From contig NZ_KB849164.1 of the NCBI RefSeq assembly GCF_000367925.1, forward strand, positions 146,507-210,506: 64,000 nucleotides of DNA, read 5' to 3'. The translations under genes and the position numbers were made by a program. Of the stretch, positions 17,240 to 26,042 are shown in pieces. Under the pieces are notes generated by a model. The model searched no databases. It saw only the letters and a list, made by a program, of their open reading frames with translations, and was not told where the DNA came from. The DNA is from Acinetobacter bohemicus ANC 3994 (GTDB lineage: Bacteria > Pseudomonadota > Gammaproteobacteria > Pseudomonadales > Moraxellaceae). The number at the start of each line of letters is the position of its first letter. The first letter of the stretch is position 1.

Positions 17240-18289
17240 ATGTCGACTCCATTAAACTCATTTAAACAAAATCTAATAATTTTGAAATTAGGATTAGCGA
17301 TGTTCAAAAGTCTTATGCGCTGGGTAGATAGTTGGTCCATAGCTGTTCAGGCAGAGACCATTTCATCTGAGAAAAAGAAAATTCAATGGCTGCGGATTTT
17401 CCCCTTTATTATTCTGCATATTGCTTGTCTTGGCGTATTTTGGGTGGGGGTCTCGTGGTTCGCAGTTGCCTTCATGCTGATTTTTTATTTGATTCGCATG
17501 TTCTCAATTACCGCATTTTTCCATCGTTATTTGTCACATAAGACTTTTCAGACTTCAAGGACGGTGCAATTTATTTTTGTGTTGCTTGGCACGATGAGCG
17601 CACAGCGTGGACCTTTGTGGTGGGCGGCCCATCATCGTTATCATCATCGATTTACTGATACAGAGCAAGATCCGCATTCATCTACTCATGGATTTTGGTA
17701 CAGTCATGTAGGGTGGTTTTTAAATGAATATAACTTTGCCACACGCAAAGAAGTGATTAAAGATTGGTTGAAATATCCTGAACTTATTTGGCTTGACCGA
17801 TTTAGCTTTATCATTGTATTCATGACTGCGGGGGCAATTTATATATTAGGAGAATGGTTGGCTGTTGCCTATCCATTTCTTGCAACATCGGGTTTACAGT
17901 TGTTGGTCTGGGGGTTTGTCATTTCAACTGTATTACTGATTCATGCGACTTTGTGTATTAATTCACTTGCCCATCTCTACGGCAGTCGTGACTTTGAAAC
18001 TCAAGATCAAAGCCGCAATAATTTATTTTTATCCATTATTACGTTAGGTGAGGGTTGGCATAACAATCACCATTTTTATGCAGGCAGTACACGGCAAGGC
18101 TTTTATTGGTGGCAAATTGATATCACTTATTACCTTTTAAAAATGATGTCTTGGTTTGGCTTGGTCTGGGGATTCAAGCCAATTCCAGCGCGGGTTTATG
18201 AGCTAAGTAAAATAGCGCAATCATCCGTAGCAGCAAAAAAATTAATTAAGACCAATACAAAGAATATTCAAACTGGGGAGTCTTCATGA
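17240..18289 (+). CDS. Membrane acyl-CoA / acyl-lipid desaturase
   Basis: This is an integral-membrane diiron fatty-acid desaturase (delta-9 type fold), 349 residues. The three histidine boxes are complete: HRYLSH at 95-100, HHRYHH at 131-136 and HNNHH at 274-278. Four membrane segments are visible (around 53-72, 72-90, 188-205 and 218-238). It leads the plus-strand run 17240-23447, and its stop overlaps the next start by 4 bp (ATGA). The linkage to Cfa-like methyltransferases suggests it acts on phospholipid acyl chains or makes an unsaturated precursor for them. The exact substrate and position of desaturation are inferences. Homologues are often annotated as stearoyl-CoA 9-desaturase. Confidence 0.9.
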   Translation: MSTPLNSFKQNLIILKLGLAMFKSLMRWVDSWSIAVQAETISSEKKKIQWLRIFPFIILHIACLGVFWVGVSWFAVAFMLIFYLIRMFSITAFFHRYLSHKTFQTSRTVQFIFVLLGTMSAQRGPLWWAAHHRYHHRFTDTEQDPHSSTHGFWYSHVGWFLNEYNFATRKEVIKDWLKYPELIWLDRFSFIIVFMTAGAIYILGEWLAVAYPFLATSGLQLLVWGFVISTVLLIHATLCINSLAHLYGSRDFETQDQSRNNLFLSIITLGEGWHNNHHFYAGSTRQGFYWWQIDITYYLLKMMSWFGLVWGFKPIPARVYELSKIAQSSVAAKKLIKTNTKNIQTGESS

Positions 18290-19572
18290 AAATTGCCATT
18301 ATTGGTTCGGGTATTTCTGGGTTATATGCGGCATGGAAACTTTCAAAGCAACATCAAGTGACTGTTTTTGAGAAAAATAATTATTTTGGCGGTCATACAG
18401 ATACGCATGATCTAGAAATAGAGGGGCAGATGCTTGCCGTCGATAGTGGTTTTATCGTATTTAACGACTATAACTACCCACTTTTTAGTCAAATGCTTGC
18501 TGAACTTGGGGTCAAAGCTCAAAGCAGTGATATGGGCTTTTCTGTGAATAATCAGGTGACGGGGCTACAATATAATCCATCGAAAAAAATATCATTACTG
18601 TGCCGACCGCAGAATTTTTTGAAATCTAATTTTAGAGTAATGTTAGCCGATCTATTTAGATTTTATGCAGCAAATAAAGAAGTGATGGTCGATGATTGCG
18701 AGATCACATTAAGTATAGAAGATTATTTAGACCAAAATGGCTATTCAGAGGCCTTCCGCCAAGAGCATTTATATCCGATGTGTGGTGCACTCTGGTCATG
18801 CCCAATTGAGCAAGTGGGACAAATTCCTTATAAATTTGTGGTCAGTTTTTTTCAGCACCATCGAATGTTACAGCTCAAAGACCGGCCACAATGGCAAACA
18901 GTCAAAGGCGGTTCTGCTCGCTATGTTCAAGCCATTCAGCAACAGTCACCCAACATTGTGTTTAAGCAACTTGCGGTCAACAGCGTATCACGGTTATCCG
19001 ATCAGGTGATTGTTCAAACAGACGTGGATACACAGCAGTTTGACTGGGTGGTTTTTGCCAACCACGCCGATGATAGTTTAAAACTTTTAGCGGATGCGAC
19101 AACACTTGAGCAAGATGTACTGGCAAACTTTTCTTATCAAGATAATCGAATGGTGGTACATAGCGACCTGAGTATCATGCCGAAACGCAAGTCTCAATGG
19201 GCGAGCTGGCATGTGCATGTCACTGAAGCTGAATCTGATGTTGAAGCCGTATTTCAGCATGCAAAGGTTCACTATGGTTTTAGCTACTGGATGAACAAGC
19301 TGCAAAATTTATCCTGTAAAACACAAATTTTTGCCACGCTGAATCCGAATTTTCGCATTAATCCCAAGTTTATTTGGGTCGAACGCCAGTATCGCCATCC
19401 CATTTTTAATGCAGCAGCCATTGCGGCGCAAGCGCGTTGGGCAGAAATTAATGGACAAAATCGAACCTCATTTTGTGGGGCTTATTGGGGTTGGGGATTT
19501 CATGAGGATGGTGCGCGTAGTGCGGCGAAAGTGGTGGAGCAATTGGCACAGTTCGTAGCCGAGCCTGCTTAG
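18286..19572 (+). CDS. FAD-dependent amine-oxidase-like oxidoreductase (COG2907 type)
   Basis: A 428-residue flavoprotein with the N-terminal dinucleotide fold IAIIGSGISGLYAAWKL at residues 3-19 followed by VFEKNNYFGGHTDT. The C-terminal block FCGAYWGWGFHEDGARSA is typical of the predicted NAD/FAD-binding proteins found with Cfa-like methyltransferases. In related clusters such enzymes act on methylated or unsaturated acyl chains (desaturation or reduction steps in 10-methyl or furan fatty-acid synthesis). Here the reaction is unproven. The start overlaps the desaturase stop by 4 bp and the stop is 9 bp before the DUF1365 gene. Confidence 0.85.
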   Translation: MKIAIIGSGISGLYAAWKLSKQHQVTVFEKNNYFGGHTDTHDLEIEGQMLAVDSGFIVFNDYNYPLFSQMLAELGVKAQSSDMGFSVNNQVTGLQYNPSKKISLLCRPQNFLKSNFRVMLADLFRFYAANKEVMVDDCEITLSIEDYLDQNGYSEAFRQEHLYPMCGALWSCPIEQVGQIPYKFVVSFFQHHRMLQLKDRPQWQTVKGGSARYVQAIQQQSPNIVFKQLAVNSVSRLSDQVIVQTDVDTQQFDWVVFANHADDSLKLLADATTLEQDVLANFSYQDNRMVVHSDLSIMPKRKSQWASWHVHVTEAESDVEAVFQHAKVHYGFSYWMNKLQNLSCKTQIFATLNPNFRINPKFIWVERQYRHPIFNAAAIAAQARWAEINGQNRTSFCGAYWGWGFHEDGARSAAKVVEQLAQFVAEPA

Positions 19573-19581
19573 GAGCATGGT

Positions 19582-20376
19582 ATGTTGATGACCTCACTTG
19601 CTGTTGCGCCTGCCATGATCAGGCATCGTCGCTATTTGCCGAAGTCACATGAATTTGACGCGCAATTAAGCTACCTATGGTTTGATCCCGATCAGATGGA
19701 TTCTATTACGCAGCAATCATGGTTGTGGTCATTGAAGCGCTGGAGTGTGCTGCGGCTAGATGCAGATGATTTTTTAATTGCAGAGCATGGTTCAATTCGG
19801 GAAAAAATTAAAAAAATACTCCTTAAACAAGTCAATATTATCTTGGCTTCAGATACTCAAATTCGTGTGTTGGCACTACCACGCACCTTGGGTTTTTATT
19901 TTAACTCGGTGGTCTTTTATTTTATTTTGGATGCCACTGAGCATCCGATCTTTATTTTGAGTGAAATCACCAATACCCCTTGGAATGAACGTCAGGTTTA
20001 TATCCACGATTGTCGGGATAAAGCAGTTCAACATTCACATTTTCAAAGCTATTCGTTCGAGTTTGAAAAATCATTTCATGTCTCACCTTTTATGCCGATG
20101 GATATGGATTATTGTTGGCGCTTTAATTTTTCAGAACAGCAAACTGTCATCCATATGCAGTTGTTTCAACAGGATGTAGTGCAATTTGATGCCACAATGC
20201 GTTTTTCACTGCATCCCATCACAGTTCCTTCACAACACTATCGTTATGCTATTTCCTGTGTCTTTGAACCTTTTAAAATGATGGCGGGTATTTATTGGAA
20301 CGCTTTTCGTTTATGGACGAAAAAAGTTCCATTTTATCGACATCCCAAGAAAAACAAGGGAAATACAATATTATGA
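19582..20376 (+). CDS. DUF1365 family protein
   Basis: A 264-residue member of the DUF1365 family (COG3496), which nearly always neighbours a COG2907 flavoprotein and a Cfa-type methyltransferase. Features include the N-terminal RHRRYLPKSHEFDAQLSYLW, the central LPRTLGFYFNSVVFYF and VSPFMPMDMDYCWRF, all recognisable family blocks. No enzymatic motif is known to me. It overlaps the next gene by 4 bp, supporting co-translation. It is probably an accessory factor in acyl-chain modification. Confidence 0.9.
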   Translation: MLMTSLAVAPAMIRHRRYLPKSHEFDAQLSYLWFDPDQMDSITQQSWLWSLKRWSVLRLDADDFLIAEHGSIREKIKKILLKQVNIILASDTQIRVLALPRTLGFYFNSVVFYFILDATEHPIFILSEITNTPWNERQVYIHDCRDKAVQHSHFQSYSFEFEKSFHVSPFMPMDMDYCWRFNFSEQQTVIHMQLFQQDVVQFDATMRFSLHPITVPSQHYRYAISCVFEPFKMMAGIYWNAFRLWTKKVPFYRHPKKNKGNTIL

Positions 20377-21569
20377 AAACACTCATTTCCAGTGAACAAG
20401 ATTCGCTACCTTTGGTTTTACGTAGTTTATTTAAGTTGCGTCACGGTCAAATTATATTTCAAGGGGTCTGGAATGGTTTTGTCGGCGACAGTATTGAGTT
20501 AAGTGCTGTAGTTCGAGTTCATAATAAAAAACTGATGGAGTTGATTTTTAAAAATGGTGTATTGGGTGCAGCCGAAGGCTATATTCGGGGCTATTGGAGT
20601 ACGGATCATTTAGTCGAACTGATCCAAATTCTGGCGCGTAATCGAGATGTTTTAGATAAACTTAATCAAAATATCATTTCTCAAGCCAGCCAAATCTTTT
20701 TAAAGGCATGGTACAAAACACGTAAAAACTCAATCGATGGTAGTCGAAAAAATATTGCTGATCATTATGACCTGAGTAATGATTTCTTTAAGTTGTTTCT
20801 TGATCCATCACTGATGTATTCCAGTGCTGTATTTAAAGAACCGAGTATGAGTTTAGAACAGGCTTCAAATTATAAAAAAGAGCTGATTTGTCAAAAATTA
20901 CAGCTTAAACCGATGGATCATTTGGTGGAAATTGGCAGTGGCTGGGGCGGGTTTGCAATTTATGCAGCACAACATTATGGCTGCAAAGTTACCACGATTA
21001 CCATTTCACAAGCGCAATATGATGAAGCCGTGGCGCGTGTAGATGCTGCTGGTTTGGCACATCGTGTCGATGTACAGTTAAAAGATTACCGCTTGCTGGA
21101 AGGGAAATTCGACAAACTGGTTTCTATTGAAATGATTGAAGCCGTGGGTGAACCCTACTTACCGACTTATTTTCAGCAATGTCGCAATTTGTTAAAACCG
21201 AATGGTTTGGCTCTGATTCAGGCGATTACCATTGAAGATGCGCGTTATAAAAAAGCGTTAAATACTGTGGATTATATTAAGCGTTATATTTTTCCCGGCA
21301 GTTTCATTCCGTGTATCAGTGTCTTAACTCAAACGGCATCAGAACAAAAATTACGTTTAAAACACTTGGAAGATATTGGGCAAAGTTATGCCCAAACATT
21401 ACATCTTTGGCGGAAAAATTTTTTAGCTGCACGTGAACAAGTCCTTGCACTGGGTTTTGACGAAAACTTTATCCGTATGTGGGATTTTTACTTGTGCTAT
21501 TGCGAAGGTGGTTTTAAGGAAGGCGTGATTAGTGATGTGCATATGTTGTTTGAGGTCAGTGCATATTAA
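20373..21569 (+). CDS. Cyclopropane-fatty-acyl-phospholipid synthase-like methyltransferase (copy 1)
   Basis: A SAM-dependent methyltransferase of the Cfa/CMAS family, 399 residues from ATG 20373, which overlaps the DUF1365 stop. The SAM-binding motif I is LVEIGSGWGGFAIYAAQHYG. The family block KNIADHYDLSNDFFKLFLDP and the post-motif SIEMIEAVGEPYLPTYFQQC are present. Where E. coli Cfa has the bicarbonate-binding His in LHTIG, this protein reads IQAITI, with Gln in place of His. This suggests a reaction other than classical cyclopropanation, for example methyl transfer giving a mid-chain methyl branch. Substrate chains are presumed to be unsaturated phospholipid acyl groups. Confidence 0.88.
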   Translation: MKTLISSEQDSLPLVLRSLFKLRHGQIIFQGVWNGFVGDSIELSAVVRVHNKKLMELIFKNGVLGAAEGYIRGYWSTDHLVELIQILARNRDVLDKLNQNIISQASQIFLKAWYKTRKNSIDGSRKNIADHYDLSNDFFKLFLDPSLMYSSAVFKEPSMSLEQASNYKKELICQKLQLKPMDHLVEIGSGWGGFAIYAAQHYGCKVTTITISQAQYDEAVARVDAAGLAHRVDVQLKDYRLLEGKFDKLVSIEMIEAVGEPYLPTYFQQCRNLLKPNGLALIQAITIEDARYKKALNTVDYIKRYIFPGSFIPCISVLTQTASEQKLRLKHLEDIGQSYAQTLHLWRKNFLAAREQVLALGFDENFIRMWDFYLCYCEGGFKEGVISDVHMLFEVSAY

Positions 21570-21609
21570 ATTTCAACCTTCTATATGAATTTGCCAAGGA
21601 GAACGCTAA

Positions 21610-22389
21610 ATGCTGTTGGATTTATTGTTGCTTGACGTCTTCATTATGCTGTGTTGCTGGGTCATTGTGACTTATAACCATCGTGCAGGTTTAGTCGATG
21701 TTGCATGGAGTTTCAGTATTGCCTTCAATGTCATATGGGCCGCACTTTTTCTGAATACCGCACCAATGGCCGTGCGTGTCTTTATTGGTCTTGCAAGCAG
21801 TATTTGGTTTTTACGCCTGACATGGCATTTATTGCGTCGTTATGGGCATGAAACCGAAGAAGATCGTCGTTATGCCAATATGCGCCGTGCTATGGGGGCA
21901 TTCCAGCATCTTGGTTTTTTAGCTTTTTTCATGTTTCAAGCGGGTCTTGCGATTCTATTTTTATATCCGATGCTGGCGCTACTGAGTACCACACAGATGC
22001 AGTGGAATGACTGGAGCAGTTGGGTACTGATCGCTGCCGCATTGATTATGCTGGTGGCATTTATGGGGGAAAGTCTGGCCGATCATCAACTGTATCGATT
22101 TAAACAAAATCCTGCCCATCAGGGTAAAACTATGGATCAAGGCTTATGGAAATATTCACGGCATCCAAATTATTTTTTTGAATGGCTGCATTGGTTTGCC
22201 TATCCCATTTTAGGTCTTGCGGCTGGGCTGTATATGTTATGGATTTATCCCGTATTGATGTGGTTGTTTTTGTACTACATCACAGGTATTCCGTTTAGTG
22301 AACAACAAGCATTACGTCATCGCGGTCAAAACTACCGAGATTATCAACAACGCACGTCAATGTTTATTCCCTGGCAACCTAAAGAGTAG
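21610..22389 (+). CDS. DUF1295 family membrane protein (steroid 5-alpha-reductase-like)
   Basis: A 259-residue polytopic membrane protein with about six hydrophobic segments. The C-terminal signature GLWKYSRHPNYFFEWLHWFA is the cofactor-binding motif shared by DUF1295, steroid 5-alpha-reductases and isoprenylcysteine methyltransferases. In those families it binds NADPH or SAM. In this cluster, reduction of an acyl-chain intermediate is a reasonable guess. An AAGGAGAAC ribosome-binding site precedes the ATG, and the gene follows copy 1 of the methyltransferase after 40 bp. Confidence 0.88.
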   Translation: MLLDLLLLDVFIMLCCWVIVTYNHRAGLVDVAWSFSIAFNVIWAALFLNTAPMAVRVFIGLASSIWFLRLTWHLLRRYGHETEEDRRYANMRRAMGAFQHLGFLAFFMFQAGLAILFLYPMLALLSTTQMQWNDWSSWVLIAAALIMLVAFMGESLADHQLYRFKQNPAHQGKTMDQGLWKYSRHPNYFFEWLHWFAYPILGLAAGLYMLWIYPVLMWLFLYYITGIPFSEQQALRHRGQNYRDYQQRTSMFIPWQPKE

Positions 22390-22397
22390 GACAACCT

Positions 22398-23447
22398 ATG
22401 GATTTTATTATTCAACAGTCGCTAAGAATTGTCGAAAGTGGATTGCTTCCAGATCAGGCGATTCGTGCTGCAATACGGGGCTTAAGTAAAAAACGCTTAA
22501 TACAAGAAGGACGTTATGATCCTGAACAGGGCGCCCAGCGTTATATGGACGTACTGAACATGCTCAAACACAGTGAAATTGCCATCGAAACCGATAAGGC
22601 CAATGAACAGCATTATGAGTTACCAACTGAATTTTTTCAGGCTGTGCTGGGCAAACGCTTAAAGTACAGTGCAAGTTTATTTGCCGATGCTCAAACCACG
22701 TTAGATGAAGCTGAGGAACTGGCTTTAGCGAGCTATTGTCAACGTGCGCAATTACAAGATGGTCAACATATTCTAGAGATCGGTTGTGGTTGGGGATCTT
22801 TAAGTCTATGGATGGCAGAGCACTATCCGAAGGCAAGCATTACCGTGGTCTCTAATTCTGCAACGCAACGTAAATATATTCAACAACAAGCTAAATTACG
22901 ACAGTTTAACAATTTGAGTGTAATCACTTGTGATGTGAATGTATTGGAACTTGAAAGTGCTACATTTGATCGAGTCGTATCGGTGGAAATGTTTGAACAT
23001 GTGCGTAATTATCAAAAACTATTTGAAAAAATAAACACTTGGCTGAAGCCTGAAGGATTACTTTGGTGTCATATTTTTTGCCATCGTTTTTTACATTATC
23101 CATTTGAAATTAAGAATGAATATGATTGGATGTCAAAATATTTCTTTAGCGGTGGACTCATGCCATCGGCTTCAACTTTCTTACATTTTCAAGATCATTT
23201 ACAGTTAGAGCAGCATTGGCAGTGGTCAGGGACACAGTATGAACGCACTGCCAATGCTTGGCTGGAAAATATGGATCGGCATGAGCAACGCTTAAAACCC
23301 TTATTTGAAAAAACCTATGGCAAGGCTGCCGCAGCGTGGTGGCAACGTTGGAGGATTTTCTTTATGGCCTGTGCTGAATTATTTGGTTTTGAGCAGGGGC
23401 AAGAGTGGGTAATTGGTCACTTTTTGTTTAAAAAGAAAGTCCTATAA
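22398..23447 (+). CDS. Cfa/CNMT-like SAM-dependent methyltransferase (copy 2)
   Basis: The second methyltransferase of the operon, 349 residues, only distantly like copy 1. Motif I is ILEIGCGWGSLSLWMAEHYP. The segment VEMFEHVRNYQKLFEKINTW, then HIFCHRFLHYPFE and SKYFFSGGLMPSASTFLHFQ, strongly resembles plant coclaurine N-methyltransferases and their bacterial relatives, which share ancestry with Cfa. The substrate could be an acyl chain or an amine. It starts 8 bp after the DUF1295 stop, so it is co-transcribed. A sensor kinase gene follows 47 bp later. Confidence 0.87.
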   Translation: MDFIIQQSLRIVESGLLPDQAIRAAIRGLSKKRLIQEGRYDPEQGAQRYMDVLNMLKHSEIAIETDKANEQHYELPTEFFQAVLGKRLKYSASLFADAQTTLDEAEELALASYCQRAQLQDGQHILEIGCGWGSLSLWMAEHYPKASITVVSNSATQRKYIQQQAKLRQFNNLSVITCDVNVLELESATFDRVVSVEMFEHVRNYQKLFEKINTWLKPEGLLWCHIFCHRFLHYPFEIKNEYDWMSKYFFSGGLMPSASTFLHFQDHLQLEQHWQWSGTQYERTANAWLENMDRHEQRLKPLFEKTYGKAAAAWWQRWRIFFMACAELFGFEQGQEWVIGHFLFKKKVL

Positions 23448-23494
23448 TCTAAATTGAATTTGACCCTTCGTTGGTCAGGTAAGGGATTGAGTCT

Positions 23495-24817
23495 ATGTTG
23501 AAGCTATTTAAGGGCAACCGTGCTCATCCCTTGGGTGAAGTCTTTAATCGTTACTATTGGTTGCAAATTGGACTGATTGCGTTATCAATTGTGATTGGTA
23601 TTTCATGCAGTGCATGGGTGATTAAAGGCACATTGCTGAAAACGGCGCTTGAACAGGAAATGGAGCATTATTGGATGCGTGTTGAGCGTAATCCAAAGGC
23701 AGATTTACCCGATACGAAAAATTTGTATGGCTACCGATGGAACGGGGTTAGGCCAAGCAAGTTTCAAAATATGCAGTTAAAATCAGGTATTGACCGTCAT
23801 TTTATTGATGGCAAAGAGCGCATGACCGTTTATGGAGAACGCAATGGACAGCATGTACTTTTAGTTTTTGGCGAGAGTAACGTCAATAAGCTGGTTTGGT
23901 TGTTTGGTTTGGCACCGTTAATGTTTAGCCTATTTATCCTTTATAGTGTGCTGTGGTGGTGGAATCGTCGTGCGCGCCGATACTTTTCTCCAATTACCCG
24001 ACTGGCCAATGCTTTAGAAAATATCGACTGGGAACATCAAAATAAAGAAGCGTCGCCGTTTCAGGACATCAGCACGGATGCCAACATGGAAGCGGAATAT
24101 TTAAAACAAGCGCTAGAGAAATATCATCAGGTATTAAGTGAGTTTATTCGTCGTGAACGTGAGTTTAGCGGTGATGTCAGTCATGAGCTTCGCACACCGT
24201 TGACGATTTTAAAAGGCAATGTGCAACTTTGCCAAGCACGTTATGGTGATAACAAAGCTTTTACGCGTTTGGGCAATACCATTGAAGATATGCAGTTATT
24301 GGTCGATACCTTGTTGGCAATTGCGCGTAATACCACCAATACGCTGACTCCAGAACATAGATCACTATTCAATATTTTACAGGAATTACAAGTCGATTTA
24401 GACAGTGTGGGGCAGGCCAAAGGGATACAGATTCATCTTCAACAGCATGGAGATGAACAGACACGTCAACTTTATCCGTCTATGACCAAAATGGTCTTTG
24501 GTAATATTTTGCGTAATGCCTTAAATTATTCGCAAGGTTCAGAAATTGATATTATTTTGCAAAAAAATAAAGTGTTAATTGCTGATAATGGCATTGGCAT
24601 CAATTTACCCAATGATGTGAAAGTACAGGAATTGTCGAGCCGGCAACTTAAATTAGAAACCAAAGGGCATGGTATTGGGCTGCAATTGGTACAAAAACTG
24701 TGTCTGCAATTGGGCTGGCGTGTGGAATTGTTTGATCGTCAATATTATTTAACGATCCAGAGCGATATTGATTTAAAGCCTTCAACGGGATTGATTGTGG
24801 TGGTGTATCTTGCCTAG
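23495..24817 (+). CDS. Sensor histidine kinase
   Basis: A 440-residue inner-membrane sensor kinase. Membrane segments are at about residues 22-46 and 132-156, enclosing a short periplasmic sensor region of about 85 residues. A HisKA H-box follows (GDVSHELRTPLTILKGN, His230). The HATPase domain has NILRNALNYS (N box), IADNGIGI (G1) and GHGIGLQLVQKL (G2). It follows the lipid-modifying genes on the same strand after 47 bp and ends one base before the stop of the convergent response regulator, its probable partner. The periplasmic sensor is too short and undistinctive to name a ligand. Confidence 0.93.
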   Translation: MLKLFKGNRAHPLGEVFNRYYWLQIGLIALSIVIGISCSAWVIKGTLLKTALEQEMEHYWMRVERNPKADLPDTKNLYGYRWNGVRPSKFQNMQLKSGIDRHFIDGKERMTVYGERNGQHVLLVFGESNVNKLVWLFGLAPLMFSLFILYSVLWWWNRRARRYFSPITRLANALENIDWEHQNKEASPFQDISTDANMEAEYLKQALEKYHQVLSEFIRREREFSGDVSHELRTPLTILKGNVQLCQARYGDNKAFTRLGNTIEDMQLLVDTLLAIARNTTNTLTPEHRSLFNILQELQVDLDSVGQAKGIQIHLQQHGDEQTRQLYPSMTKMVFGNILRNALNYSQGSEIDIILQKNKVLIADNGIGINLPNDVKVQELSSRQLKLETKGHGIGLQLVQKLCLQLGWRVELFDRQYYLTIQSDIDLKPSTGLIVVVYLA

Positions 24818-24818
24818 T

Positions 24819-25523
24819 TTAGTTTAGCTGAGCTGGATCGGTTTCAATTGAAATTTTTAAGCCAACCCCAGACACGGTATGGATTAGTTTCTGATTGAAA
24901 GGTTTGTCGACCATTTTGCGTAGATTATAAATATGACTACGTAGCGCATCACTTTCAGGCTCGGCATCACCCCATAAGGCCATGATAATTTCTTGTTTAG
25001 TCATGACTTTGGGGGAGTTGCGCATTAATAGCTTTAACAGTTTAAACTGAATTGGCGGGAGTTCGATGCTTTGACCCGCACGGCTCAAACTTTGACGAGC
25101 ACTATCTAAAATAAGGTCATGAATTTGCAATTGGCTCTTTGAAACTTCACCCAGTGATCTTTTAATTAAAGCCCGAACGCGCACCACCAACTCATTAAAG
25201 TCGAAAGGTTTGACTAGGTAATCATCGGTGCCTGAAGCAAAACCTTTTAGTTTATCATCTAAGGTATCGCGTGCAGTCAGCATCAGCACAGGCAGGTCTA
25301 AGCTTTGTTCTGTCCTTAACCATTCACAGAGATCATAACCTGAGCCGTCCGGCAAATTAATATCCAATAACAGAATATGATAGGGATGCTGTCTTAATAA
25401 ATTGCGTGCCGCATCTAAATTACGTGCATGATCTATGACAAAACCATGCTCTTCTAAAAACTCAGACAGGGTAGAGGCAAGCTCGTAATGGTCTTCGACG
25501 ATGAGGATAAAATGTTTGGTCAT
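24819..25523 (-). CDS. OmpR/PhoB-family response regulator
   Basis: A 234-residue regulator with an N-terminal receiver domain (phospho-acceptor Asp54 in LLLDINLPDG, LMLTA, and conserved Lys in DDYLVKPF). The C-terminal winged helix covers about residues 130-225 (PPIQFKLLKLLMRNSP, LRSHIYNLRKMVDK). It resembles QseB/PmrA-type regulators. It faces the sensor kinase gene tail to tail with one base between stops, a rare layout for a cognate pair. Two secreted-protein genes lie upstream on the same strand (25542-26590) and probably share its transcript. Confidence 0.93.
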   Translation of the reverse strand: MTKHFILIVEDHYELASTLSEFLEEHGFVIDHARNLDAARNLLRQHPYHILLLDINLPDGSGYDLCEWLRTEQSLDLPVLMLTARDTLDDKLKGFASGTDDYLVKPFDFNELVVRVRALIKRSLGEVSKSQLQIHDLILDSARQSLSRAGQSIELPPIQFKLLKLLMRNSPKVMTKQEIIMALWGDAEPESDALRSHIYNLRKMVDKPFNQKLIHTVSGVGLKISIETDPAQLN

Positions 25524-25541
25524 AACAATAAATTCAGAGAT

Positions 25542-26042
25542 TTAGTTTAAGAGTTGTTGTTTTAATTTAGCATTAAAAGGCTGTGGCCCTAGCCAAATTT
25601 TAAAATACTGATTGGCTTGATCATTTTGAATATAACCTAATTTTTTTTGATTCAGGGACAGTGTCAATGTTTTCGATGGATGTGTATATAGCAAAGCGTA
25701 TAAATCGCCATTTTTGACTGGTTTGTAGAGCTGTGTAATATGATTCAGGGCAGAGTTTTCTTGAAAATTGGCAATATTTTTCTTTAAAAAATGCGTGGCT
25801 GCGCGTTTAAATGCCCATTCTGGAATATCTTGAGTATAAGCAAAATTCAGTTGAATACTTTGACTCTCCCAAGTCTTGTTACAAGACTGGGCAAAATAGC
25901 TTGCTTGACCGACTTGTTTTTTGCCAATGAAAAGCGGTGCTGTTGCACATGGTTGGAGCGCTGTGTCGAGCGTTAAGGCACTGACCGATAAACTGCTTAG
26001 GCAAACAAGGCTTAAGGCGATTTTTTGAATGGTAATAACCAT
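25542..26042 (-). CDS. Secreted chalcone-isomerase-like protein
   Basis: I start it at the ATG at 26042 (MVITIQKIALSLVCLSSLSV, a signal peptide ending near VSA), giving 166 residues behind GGAGG; a longer frame from 26099 only overlaps the upstream gene. The mature domain has FIGKKQVGQASYF early and ends YFKIWLGPQPFNAKLKQQLL. The latter resembles the C-terminal IWLG-x-x-P-x-x-x-x-L-K-x-x-L-L pattern of bacterial chalcone-isomerase-like proteins. Such proteins recur beside DUF1365/Cfa clusters in other gamma-proteobacteria as I recall. The role is unknown; fatty-acid binding is possible. It overlaps the lipoprotein gene by 31 bp. Confidence 0.65.
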   Translation of the reverse strand: MVITIQKIALSLVCLSSLSVSALTLDTALQPCATAPLFIGKKQVGQASYFAQSCNKTWESQSIQLNFAYTQDIPEWAFKRAATHFLKKNIANFQENSALNHITQLYKPVKNGDLYALLYTHPSKTLTLSLNQKKLGYIQNDQANQYFKIWLGPQPFNAKLKQQLLN

